Positions 53,901 to 61,214 of a stretch of 64,000 bases of DNA are shown here, in pieces. Below the pieces are notes generated by a model. The model did no database searches. It was given only the letters and a program-made list of their open reading frames with translations, and was not told the origin of the DNA. This DNA comes from an uncultured Candidatus Melainabacteria bacterium. Its GTDB lineage: Bacteria > Cyanobacteriota > Vampirovibrionia > Gastranaerophilales > Gastranaerophilaceae. The DNA lies in assembly GCA_949927415.1 (NCBI GenBank), contig CATLFB010000003.1, positions 62,001 to 126,000 of the forward strand. The letters are read 5' to 3'. The translations under genes were made by a program, and so were the position numbers. The first letter of the stretch is position 1, and each line of letters begins with the position of its first letter.

Positions 53901-54503
53901 TTCTTCAATGTATTTAGGTTCAACAAGTTTTGCAATATCTTCGTAAGAGATTTCTTCGATTTTGTGAATTTCGTGAGAAGTTCTGAAACCGTCGAAGAAC
54001 TGTAAGAACGGAACTTTAGCTTTATAAGTAGCTAAGTGTGCAACTAAAGCCATATCCATTTCTTCTTGAACAGAGTTTGCAGCTAACATTGCATAACCTG
54101 TATTACGGCATCCCATAACGTCTGTATGGTCGCCGAAGATTGCCAATGATTGAGCAGCTAATGCACGAGCTGTTACGTGGATTACGTGCGGAAGCATTTC
54201 ACCTGCAACTTTGTGCATAACAGGGATCATCAATAACAAGCCTTGAGATGCTGTATAAGTAGATGTCAAAGACCCTGCAGCCAAAGAACCGTGAACAGCA
54301 CCTGCTGCACCTGCTTCTGATTGCATTTCAGCAACTCTAACCTGTTTTCCCCAGATATTTTTCTTACCTTGAGAAGCCCATTCGTCAATCCATTCACCCA
54401 TTGTAGATGAAGGAGTGATAGGGTAAATTGCGGATACTTCGCTTAATGCGTACGCTACATGCGCCGCTGCGTAGTTACCATCAACTGTTATTGTTTTTGG
54501 CAT
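50973..54503 (-). CDS. nifJ: Pyruvate:ferredoxin (flavodoxin) oxidoreductase
   Basis: Converts pyruvate and CoA to acetyl-CoA, CO2 and reduced ferredoxin, the entry to fermentative energy metabolism and H2 production. 1176 residues, a full-length homodimeric PFOR. Domain order: pyruvate-binding N-terminus (YAAAHVAYALSEVSAIYPITPSSTMGE), CoA-related domain II, gamma-like domain, a two-cluster ferredoxin domain (CIQCGICASACPHAA; CQDCTGCGVCLDQCP) near 680-760, and the TPP domain with GACAGCGETPYVK and GGDGWANDIGYGGIDHVLAQ. The ribosome site AAGGAGG lies ten bases before the ATG. Codon use is that of a highly expressed gene. With hydG it supports a hydrogen-evolving anaerobe. Confidence 0.97.
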   Translation of the reverse strand: MPKTITVDGNYAAAHVAYALSEVSAIYPITPSSTMGEWIDEWASQGKKNIWGKQVRVAEMQSEAGAAGAVHGSLAAGSLTSTYTASQGLLLMIPVMHKVAGEMLPHVIHVTARALAAQSLAIFGDHTDVMGCRNTGYAMLAANSVQEEMDMALVAHLATYKAKVPFLQFFDGFRTSHEIHKIEEISYEDIAKLVEPKYIEEFRNRALRPEAPKCKVGAQNTDVYFQGRETVNKYYDAVPDIVQEYMDKVAQVTGRQYHPFDYVGAPDATDVIVAIGSSCETIEETITYLNAKRGTKYGLVKVRLYRPFDVKRFNEALPASVKRIAVLDRTKEPGSIGEPLFMDVTAAVAGKDVRVIGGRYGLSSKEFTPSMVLAIYKHSENNGFHGFTVGIEDDVTNKSLKVEEHIVTEPEGTTNCMFWGLGSDGTVGANKNSIKIIGQYTNKDAQAYFAYDSKKSFGVTVSHLRFGDEHIKSTYLITAPDFVSCSAHAYIGRYDLLKGIKEGGTFLLNSPYTKEEAFAHLTRDMQKTIIDKKIKFYNVDAEKLIKEQPGLRGKGANTVMMVAYFKVSGIIPFEQALEGMKAMTTKTFKKKGDDVVNMNLALIDAAVNATEEVPVPATLDGVGCIDEAQLLPENASEFAKKIIEPSMKLKGDDIPVSAMSNDGVIPTGTACLEKRGIAPRVPHWNSENCIQCGICASACPHAAIRTKLVEKENLKDAPASFKTIPAKPALADEEFKVQVYCQDCTGCGVCLDQCPANKNPEKPALTWSTIEKEVEACELENEKFFDELPDNVMGKNTTKTIKGAMLRKPLFEFSGACAGCGETPYVKLVSQLFGENAIVANATGCSSIYSGTFPTIPYTKTKEGRGPAWANSLFEDNAEFGFGMRLAVDSNRDTLKTFVEKVVSNEKTPADLKEALEGAMAHFDNSKTEEAVAAQNKAKEVIAKYADCDCADLAKVRELQDYFTDKSIWIIGGDGWANDIGYGGIDHVLAQNKNVNILVLDTEVYSNTGGQASKSTPTGAVAKFATGGKPTYKKNMGLMSMSYGYVYVASVALGADRGQTLKAFQEAEAYDGPSIIFAYAPCIAHGIDMSKTQTEQKRAVEAGYFPLYRYNPANEQPFTWDAKDTKISYQDFIRSEGRYKSLLKTNPEAAEQLYTKAEEDAARRMAMFKAVGELVK

Positions 54504-54707
54504 AATTAACTAACCTCCTTATTTGATTTACTATTCTCTTAATATTAGTTATACGCTCTTATATAAATAATAATACAAACATGACTTTTTAACAAAAAAA
54601 CAAAGTTGTAAATATTTGTTAAGATTATGCCGAAATTTTTGTAAAACAGTTAAAATTTATTGTTCACCAACGTTAAGTCTACAGATAGTTACAGAAGGTT
54701 TTAATAT

Positions 54708-55958
54708 ATGAATATTCATTTTATCCCAAAATTTACTTCCGCGCGCCTAAATGAGGCGCCTAATAGTACTATTAGGCGTTCAAACCAATCCGGTTTGAAC
54801 GCAAATAATCCTTCCTCTCAGAATTTAAGACCGCTTGCAAAAGATACGGTTTCATTTTCGGGAACGCCTGCCTCAAAATTGCAAACAACGATGAAAGATG
54901 CCCTTGAACACTGTTATTTATCAAGCGAAGGAAATCTTAGAAGCAGAGCAAAGGTGTTTCACAGGGCAGCTAAAAATGTTTGTGAAAAGCTTGCTGATGA
55001 CGGGTTTTCATACGATCCTATATACAATGCCAAGCATCCTGTAAAAACTCTGGATGCTTTCATGGATAAATATTTAAGGCATGGAAAGGTGCAAGACACA
55101 GTTAGAGGAACTGTTTACTGGAAGCATCAGCATGACATCCCTGCTTTTAAAAAATTTATCGACGGTATGTCTGATGAAGGCTATGTAATTCAGCCGCTAA
55201 AAGTTTTGAACAAAGAAACGCTAAAGTATGAAAATATACCTGATTTAGAAATCAGACAAAAGGGAATCAGCCGTGACGATTTGTCAATACTTGGCGATTT
55301 TTTGCAAAAAGCTGAAATTTCAGAGCCGAGAAGCAGTACTTACTCTGATTTTCAAATGAGGTTTGTACCAAAAGCTAATAAGCGTTCTCAGCCTATAGAA
55401 TTGTTAATGATTTACGGGCCGCATTATGCCGGGGCAAAAGAACTTGAATCAAAATATGTATACAACATCGCACGATCTTTTGACAGGCTTCATATAAATT
55501 TAAAAGCCGATTATCCTGATAAATCTCCGGCCAAAAGAATTGCAAATAATATTGATGTAATAAAAACAAGGCTCAGAGAAGATATTTCAAGACCGCTTTT
55601 TACAAATGCTTACAACGCTGATTTGAACATCCGAGGGGAAGAAAAACAACCGGTCGTTATAAGCAAAGTACATTGCAAGGTGCTGGAAGGCTATATGTCC
55701 GGTATCAAACAAAAGTTACCTTTGTTCTACAAAGAATTTAAAAAACAGCTGAATAATGATGAATATATTATTAATGTAATTAAAAACTCCGCTGATTATA
55801 TAAGCCGTTCAGACAAAGAAATTTCCAAAGCCGAAATAAAAGAAATGAGAAATTTCCTCAAATCAAGAGTCAGCATTCATGAAGCGGAAGATATGGGTAC
55901 AATTACAACCGCACAAGAAATGCTTAAGGAAACAATCAAAAAATTCGGCGAAAAATAA
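54708..55958 (+). CDS. Unrecognised protein with SFSG motif and palindrome-encoded N-terminal insert
   Basis: 416 residues, no known family. The N-terminus MNIHFIPKFTS is followed by ~25 residues encoded by three tandem palindromes (54743-54800), then DTVSFSGTPASK with the SFSG motif. The body is alpha-rich: a first domain around 60-230 (YLRHGKVQDTVRGTVYWKHQHDIPAFKKFIDGM; a nucleotidyltransferase-like RelA/SpoT fold is conceivable but the catalytic residues are not evident), and a C-terminal helical part with many Lys. If the insert is removed, the motif would fall at about residue 20, as in the related proteins. No signal peptide. Ends four bases before the convergent methyltransferase gene. 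Confidence 0.75.
   Translation: MNIHFIPKFTSARLNEAPNSTIRRSNQSGLNANNPSSQNLRPLAKDTVSFSGTPASKLQTTMKDALEHCYLSSEGNLRSRAKVFHRAAKNVCEKLADDGFSYDPIYNAKHPVKTLDAFMDKYLRHGKVQDTVRGTVYWKHQHDIPAFKKFIDGMSDEGYVIQPLKVLNKETLKYENIPDLEIRQKGISRDDLSILGDFLQKAEISEPRSSTYSDFQMRFVPKANKRSQPIELLMIYGPHYAGAKELESKYVYNIARSFDRLHINLKADYPDKSPAKRIANNIDVIKTRLREDISRPLFTNAYNADLNIRGEEKQPVVISKVHCKVLEGYMSGIKQKLPLFYKEFKKQLNNDEYIINVIKNSADYISRSDKEISKAEIKEMRNFLKSRVSIHEAEDMGTITTAQEMLKETIKKFGEK
54743..54800 (+). repeat. Three tandem palindromes within coding sequence
   Basis: GCGCCT/AGGCGC (54743-54759), then a perfect 22-bp palindrome (54757-54778, half site CGCCTAATAGT), then GTTCAAACC/GGTTTGAAC (54778-54800). They stay in frame in the 54708 gene. 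Confidence 0.7.
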
Positions 55959-55962
55959 ATTT

Positions 55963-57318
55963 TTACTGCGGAACCTTAATTATTGCAACATTTTCCACAT
56001 GATAAGTGTGGCAGAACATATCAAAAGGCTGGATGCTTTCAACCCGGCAGCCTTTTGTTATCAGGATTTTTAAATCCCTTGCAAGCGTTGCCGGATTACA
56101 GCTTACATAAACTATGTGGCCTTTTGTGAGCCGGAAAACTTCGTTCAACGATTCTTCGCTGCAGCCTTTGCGCGGCGGGTCAATAATTGTGAGATCAAAC
56201 CTTCTCTTTTCGTTTTTGAAAAATTCGGCCGCGTCAGAATTGTGGATTTCGACGTTTTTGACTTTGTTTATTTTAAGGCTTTCGCGTGCCTGCTCGCATG
56301 ATTCGGGATTTTCTTCAACTGTCACAACTTTTTCTGCCGTATCTGATACGCAGATTCCGAATGTTGAAATTCCTGCGTATGCATCCAGCACAAGCGGTTT
56401 CTTGTAATTTTTTCGAATAAAATCTTTTACGTATTTAAAAATGTTTTCAGCGCTTTTGGGATTAACCTGAAAAAATGTATTCGGCCCGATTTTGAAAGTT
56501 TTTTCCAGAAGTTTTTCTTCAATAAAATCAACTCCGGCAATGCATTCGGATTTTTTCCCTAAAATAACATTTGTCTTCTTTGAATTGAAGTTGACACAAA
56601 CTCCACTCACTTCATCAAATTCATCAAAGATAGCTTTGGCGAATTTGTTAAGCCGTTCAAAAGTTTTTGTTGCATTAACTACAAGCGTCACAAGCAGCCG
56701 CCCTGAATCGGCAGAAGAGCGAATTACGACATGGCGCAGGTCTCCGGAGTGTTTTTTCTCATTGAATCCGGAAATGCCAAAGTCAAAAGCATGCTCTCGT
56801 ATAAAATCCATAACCTTATCGCAAATTTCCGGCTGAATCGGACAATGCTTCAAATTTACGATTTCATGAGTCTGCGGCTTGTAATACCCTGCCAGAATCC
56901 TTTTAGAAACCTTTGTTTCGGAAACCGGATATTGAATTTTGTGGCGATAATTTTTTATTTCAGGGCTTGCGATTGGTTTTGGAATTTCCGCGTCCAGCCC
57001 GCCGATTGTACGAATTGCATCTTCTACAATTTGCCTTTTCAGTTCCAGCTGATAATCATAATCTATAAATTGAAGTTGGCATGCGCCGCAAACTTTTTGC
57101 ATCGGGCAAAACGGCTCCACTCGATTTTTGGAAGGTGTAAGAACCTCAAGCGTTTTTGCCTGAGCAAAGTTTTTGTTGGCTTTAGTAATCTTTGCACTGA
57201 CAATATCTCCCGGGCAAGCGCCTTCAACAAAGATTACATATCCATCGACTTTTGCGATTCCATATCCTAAATTAGAAAATTTTTCTATATCCAAAGTAAC
57301 AATATCGTTTTCATGCAT
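55963..57318 (-). CDS. rlmD: 23S rRNA (uracil-5-)-methyltransferase, RlmD/RumA family
   Basis: SAM-dependent m5U methyltransferase. TRAM domain at the N-terminus (DIVTLDIEKFSNLGYGIAKVDGYVIFVEGACPGD), Fe-S cluster cysteines C71, C77, C80 and a fourth near 158 (LKHCPIQ), SAM motif VLDAYAGISTFGI, nucleophile motif FDLTIIDPPRKGCSEE and YVSCNPATLARDL with the catalytic Cys. 451 residues, full length for RlmD or RlmCD. The start ATG follows TAAAAT by exactly six bases with no ribosome site. It is convergent with the 54708 gene with a four-base gap. Confidence 0.9.
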   Translation of the reverse strand: MHENDIVTLDIEKFSNLGYGIAKVDGYVIFVEGACPGDIVSAKITKANKNFAQAKTLEVLTPSKNRVEPFCPMQKVCGACQLQFIDYDYQLELKRQIVEDAIRTIGGLDAEIPKPIASPEIKNYRHKIQYPVSETKVSKRILAGYYKPQTHEIVNLKHCPIQPEICDKVMDFIREHAFDFGISGFNEKKHSGDLRHVVIRSSADSGRLLVTLVVNATKTFERLNKFAKAIFDEFDEVSGVCVNFNSKKTNVILGKKSECIAGVDFIEEKLLEKTFKIGPNTFFQVNPKSAENIFKYVKDFIRKNYKKPLVLDAYAGISTFGICVSDTAEKVVTVEENPESCEQARESLKINKVKNVEIHNSDAAEFFKNEKRRFDLTIIDPPRKGCSEESLNEVFRLTKGHIVYVSCNPATLARDLKILITKGCRVESIQPFDMFCHTYHVENVAIIKVPQ

Positions 57319-57447
57319 AAATCTATTTTAGCACAAATTAAAACGGGGTGTTTTTGAAATAGATTATAAACAAATACAAGATTGAATGTAAAAAAAGTTC
57401 TTGACATCAAAATTTTTTTTGGTACGATAATAAATGTCGAGAGACGA

Positions 57448-57523
57448 GGGCGTTTAGCTCAGTTGGTAGAGCGTCTCCCTTACAAGGAGAGGGTCAGAAG
57501 TTCGAGTCTTCTAACGCCCACCA
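57448..57523 (+). tRNA. tRNA-Val (anticodon TAC), CCA encoded
   Basis: Acceptor stem GGGCGTT pairs with AACGCCC, discriminator A, followed by an encoded CCA. Anticodon stem TCTCC/GGAGA holds CTTACAA. The T-arm contains GTTCGAGTC. The other tRNAs in the window do not encode CCA. Confidence 0.95.
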
Positions 57524-57526
57524 TAA

Positions 57527-57551
57527 AAAAGACCGCCGCAAGCGGTCTTTT
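57527..57551 (+). terminator. Terminator of tRNA-Val
   Basis: AAAAGACCGC/GCGGTCTTTT with a five-base loop and T run, directly after the tRNA. Confidence 0.9.
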
Positions 57552-57655
57552 TTATTAGCAAATTGACATTTGAAGCGTGTGGAGTCCGTTGAGAGGTGCA
57601 AATTGGAAGACTTGTACTTACCTCAAATGACGTCACATAATAACATGAATTTACT

Positions 57656-58068
57656 ATGGGTCTTTGGCAGGCACCCCACAAATTTGATTAAGTACCAAAT
57701 TTGAAGAGGGTTGCACTCACTCCAAATGACGTCAAATGATTCATAAGTTCAGCAAGGGGCGTTAGCAGGCACCCCGCAAATTTGATTAAGTACCAAATTT
57801 GAAGAGGGTTGCACTCACTCCAAATGACGTCAAATGATTCATAAGTTCAGCAAGGGGCGTTAGCAGGGACCCCACAAATTTGATTAAGTATCAAATTTGA
57901 AGGGGGGCTGCGCTCGCCCCCAAATATAGTCAAATAATTACATAACTTTACGCAAGGGGCGTTAGCAGGGACCCCACAAATTTGATTAAGTATCAAATTT
58001 GAAGGGGGGCTGCGCTCGCCCCCAAATATAGTCAAATAATTACATAACTTTACGCATGGGGCGTTAGC
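57656..58068 (+). repeat. Tandem ~100-bp repeats each containing the 5' end of tRNA-Ala
   Basis: GGGGCGTTAGC, the first 11 bases of tRNA-Ala, occurs at 57756, 57854 and 57956 and then in the tRNA itself at 58058, with periods of 98, 102 and 102 bp. A more diverged unit begins near 57656 and another may precede it. Each unit also has CAAATTTG...CAAATTTG pairs and a hairpin-forming purine/pyrimidine block. The last two units are nearly identical; earlier ones decay. No gene is supported in 57552-58057. Confidence 0.85.
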
Positions 58069-58130
58069 GCAGTTGGTAGCGCACGACACTGGCAGTGTCG
58101 GGGTCAGGGGTTCGAATCCCCTACGCTCCA
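58058..58130 (+). tRNA. tRNA-Ala (anticodon GGC)
   Basis: Acceptor stem GGGGCGT pairs with ACGCTCC (one G-T), discriminator A. D-arm TAGCGCAGTTGGTAGCGCA. Anticodon stem CGACA/TGTCG holds CTGGCAG. T-arm GGGG TTCGAAT CCCC. CCA is not encoded. It terminates a tandem repeat array. Confidence 0.94.
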
Positions 58131-58252
58131 ATTTTTTATGTTGTTTTTATTATTCATAAATTTTTGCATTTCGGCAACAAAATCTTAAAATTTCCGTCTT
58201 CAAAATTATAAGAGTTTTATTTTTTACTAATTAAGAAGAGAGGGAATGTTTA

Positions 58253-59233
58253 ATGAGCGTAAATGTACAGCTTCAAGAGGATAATGAAACTTTATTCAAA
58301 GATTTTCAGCATAACTATTTGCACGAAGACGTAGTCTGCAGAGAAGACGAGGATGAGGTTATTTGTGAACCTAAAACTTTCAGTTCTATTGCAAATGAAG
58401 ACGATTTGCTCCAAATGTATTTGAAAGATATCGGAAAAGTTAAACTTCTTTCATCAAAAGAAGAAAAAATCCTTGGAAAACAGATTAAAGAGGGTAAACC
58501 CACACAAGCCGACATTGCGAAACGAAAACTTATTCAGGCAAACCTGAGACTTGTCGTGAGCATTGCGAAAAAATATATCGGACAGGGCGTATTGTTTATG
58601 GATTTGGTTCAGGAGGGTTCTCTGGGATTAATTAAAGCCGCAGAAAAGTTTGACTATTCCCGGAATTTCAAATTCTCAACTTACGCAACCTGGTGGATTA
58701 AACAAACAATTATCAGGGCGATTTCGAACAATTCACGAACCATTCGAATCCCTGTCCACATGGCTGATAAAATCCGAAAATATAAAAAAGTGTATACAAT
58801 GCTTTCTATAGAACTCGGGCGCGAGCCGGGTGATGAGGAAGTCGCAGAACGCATGGGGCTTTCTGCAAAAAAACTTTCAACAATCAGAAAATCAATCATA
58901 AAAGAGCCGATTAGTTTGGAAACTCCTGTGACGGAAGATTTGAATGTCGGGGATTATATTCAGGATACAAGCTACAATTCACCGGATGAACAGACGAAGA
59001 ATAATAGTTTGAAAGGATCAATTGAACATCTTTTGAGCACTCTAAACGAGCGCGAAAAGAAAATTATCAACTGCCGCTTCGGGATAAACGGACAAACTCC
59101 GATGACACTGGAGCAGCTGGGGAAAGAAATGGGATATTCAAAAGAGCGAATCCGACAATTGGAAGATATTGCTCTTACAAAAATCAGAGAGAAAGAGGAC
59201 TTGAAACATTTTAAAGATTATATTGATGATTAA
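58253..59233 (+). CDS. Sigma-70 family RNA polymerase sigma factor (RpoD/SigA-like)
   Basis: 326 residues. Region 1.2 ([28 protein letters not shown]), region 2 with the -10 recognition and melting helix ([61 protein letters not shown] read in segments), region 3 ([14 protein letters not shown]) and region 4 helix-turn-helix ([29 protein letters not shown]). Region 1.1 is absent and the N-terminal 50 residues are acidic. Primary or group 2 sigma factor cannot be told apart here; cyanobacterial group 2 factors are of this size. AGAGGGA precedes the ATG. Confidence 0.9.
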   Translation: MSVNVQLQEDNETLFKDFQHNYLHEDVVCREDEDEVICEPKTFSSIANEDDLLQMYLKDIGKVKLLSSKEEKILGKQIKEGKPTQADIAKRKLIQANLRLVVSIAKKYIGQGVLFMDLVQEGSLGLIKAAEKFDYSRNFKFSTYATWWIKQTIIRAISNNSRTIRIPVHMADKIRKYKKVYTMLSIELGREPGDEEVAERMGLSAKKLSTIRKSIIKEPISLETPVTEDLNVGDYIQDTSYNSPDEQTKNNSLKGSIEHLLSTLNEREKKIINCRFGINGQTPMTLEQLGKEMGYSKERIRQLEDIALTKIREKEDLKHFKDYIDD

Positions 59234-59240
59234 TTGCTCA

Positions 59241-59263
59241 AAAGCCGGCATTTAGCCGGCTTT
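59241..59263 (+). terminator. Terminator of the sigma factor gene
   Basis: AAAGCCGGC/GCCGGCTTT with a five-base loop, eight bases after the stop codon. The T tract is short. Confidence 0.75.
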
Positions 59264-59380
59264 ATATTTCGTTTGAAGGTTTTTACGCAGAATTTTTATG
59301 TATTTTTGCGGCACAAGTTCTGTTATGAATTTTTACCTGCTTGCCGATTCCTGTATAAACTTTTTTCTGAAAGATAAAAA

Positions 59381-61033
59381 TTATGTTTCAATCAAAGATT
59401 TTGCAAATTCGATTGACTGTTCGTTGATTTCGCCGCCCGCAAGTTCAGCAAGCGCCTTAATCCGGTTTTCGCCCGTCAAAACATATACATCAACTTTTGT
59501 CTCATCGTTTTGAGATTTTCTGACATAGAAATGTTTGTCGGCTTTTGAGGCAATTATGGCCTGATGCGTAATCAAAATTATCTGATGGAACTTTGACAAT
59601 TCCACAATTTCATCAGCAACGCTTTGTGATGCTTTTCCTGAGATGCCTGTGTCGATTTCGTCGAAAATCACGGTGTCAATGTCATCGGTTTGCGCAAAAA
59701 TTGATTTTATGGCAAGCATTACGCGGGAAATTTCACCGCCGGAAGCCGTTTTTGCAAGCGGTTTTAAATCTTCAGATACGTTTGTGGAAATCAAAAATTC
59801 AACATCGTCAAAGCCGTCAGAGCCAAGTTCTTTTTCTTGCACCGAAATCTGAAAACGCGCTTTTGGAAGTTCTAATTTCGCAAGCCTTTCCTGAATGTAT
59901 ACAGACAAAACATTTGCATAATTTTTGCGGTGTTCGCTTATTTCAGCGGCTCTTTCTGAAAGGTTTTTTTGTGCGTTTTCTATCAAATTTTCAAGTTCTT
60001 CAATATTTTTTGTTGAAAATTCGATATTTGAAAGTTCTTCTGAAAGTTTTTGGTGCGTTTCCATGACAGCCTCAAGAGTGCCGCCGTATTTGCGTTTGAG
60101 TTTGTCTAAAAGATAAAGCCGTTCCTGGATTTCATTCAGGCGTTCTGTATCGTTGTCCAGATTCTGGCTGTAGTTGCGAAGTTCTGATGAAATTTCATGA
60201 AGATTTTCGATTGTTTCAATTAAGTTTTGTTCCAATTCTTCAAGTTTGCTGTCGAAAGAGGCGGCTTTTGATATGTTTTGCTTTATTTTGCCGAAAGCTT
60301 CCATTATAGAACCGTCATCGCCGTTTATTGCCCAGTAGGATGAGCCGGTGAGTTCTTTGAGTTTCTCGGCATTTTCAAGAACTTCCAGTTCTGCATTCAA
60401 CTCTTCATCTTCTGTTGGAGATTGAATTTCCGCTGATTCAATTTCATTCACCTGAAATTGCAAAAATTCAATCTGTGATTCTGTTGCATCTGCTGAATTT
60501 TTGGCTTTTTCAAGCTGTGATTTCAGATTTGTGTATTCTGAATAGAGTTTTTTGTATTCGTTTAGTTTTTCGCCGTAAACATCTTTTGCATAAGTATCAA
60601 GGAGTGTTATATGATATTTCGGCTGCAAAAAAGAATATGTCTGGTGCTGCGAATGGATGTCAAGAAACAGCGCGCGAAGATTTTTTATAAATTCCTGATT
60701 AACGAGTGTTCCGTTTACCCGTGAGCGGACGGCGTTTTGTGTGATTTCTTTTGTGAGCGTAATTTCTTCTCCGAAATCGTCAATGCCGTTTTCTTCAAAA
60801 AGCTGTTTTAAATCATGTTTCGTGTTTTCTATTGACAGTTCAATTACAGCTTTGTCGCATCCGTTTTTGATAACATCTTTTGATACACGGGGAGCAAATG
60901 CCAAATCTATTGCGCTTATCAAAATACTTTTTCCGGCACCGGTTTCGCCGGTTATGACATTAAGCCCTTTGTCAAAATTCGCAGTTAATTCGTCTATTAA
61001 AATGTAATCCTTAATTCGCAATTGCTTAATCAT
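59381..61033 (-). CDS. recN: RecN, DNA repair ATPase
   Basis: An SMC-like protein acting early in double-strand-break repair. Walker A GETGAGKSI at residues 29-37, a long central coiled coil (about 160-380), then the LAKTASGGEISRVMLAIKS signature and the Walker B VIFDEIDTGISG, and the LITHQAIIASKADKHF H-loop. 550 residues, full length. No ribosome site is evident. TATCCT lies six bases before the ATG, a weak match to the -10 box. Confidence 0.94.
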   Translation of the reverse strand: MIKQLRIKDYILIDELTANFDKGLNVITGETGAGKSILISAIDLAFAPRVSKDVIKNGCDKAVIELSIENTKHDLKQLFEENGIDDFGEEITLTKEITQNAVRSRVNGTLVNQEFIKNLRALFLDIHSQHQTYSFLQPKYHITLLDTYAKDVYGEKLNEYKKLYSEYTNLKSQLEKAKNSADATESQIEFLQFQVNEIESAEIQSPTEDEELNAELEVLENAEKLKELTGSSYWAINGDDGSIMEAFGKIKQNISKAASFDSKLEELEQNLIETIENLHEISSELRNYSQNLDNDTERLNEIQERLYLLDKLKRKYGGTLEAVMETHQKLSEELSNIEFSTKNIEELENLIENAQKNLSERAAEISEHRKNYANVLSVYIQERLAKLELPKARFQISVQEKELGSDGFDDVEFLISTNVSEDLKPLAKTASGGEISRVMLAIKSIFAQTDDIDTVIFDEIDTGISGKASQSVADEIVELSKFHQIILITHQAIIASKADKHFYVRKSQNDETKVDVYVLTGENRIKALAELAGGEINEQSIEFAKSLIET

Positions 61034-61142
61034 ACTTACAGGATAGCGTAAAGAGACGGGAAGAGCAATTTTTTAAACATTTTTTACATAATCACAATAT
61101 AAAATGTCGCCAATCTTTGAGCTCCGATTCACAAGCAAAAAT

Positions 61143-61170
61143 AAAGGAGAATGTTTTTACAATCTCCTTT
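61143..61170 (-). terminator. Hairpin terminator downstream of the GH13-like gene
   Basis: AAAGGAGA/TCTCCTTT with a 12-base loop, followed on the minus strand by a T-rich tail. Confidence 0.65.
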
Positions 61171-61214
61171 ATTGCAAATTTATTAATTTTTTCGGTTAGT
61201 TTTCGTGCCTGCGC

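Noticed and set aside
57656..58068. Repeat array as a CRISPR
   Set aside because: Periods of ~100 bp with whole units conserved, no short repeat/unique spacer pattern, and no cas genes.
57847..58131. 94-residue open frame on the minus strand across the tRNA-Ala region
   Set aside because: It is a translation of the tandem repeats and the tRNA itself. The repeated peptide follows from the repeated DNA.
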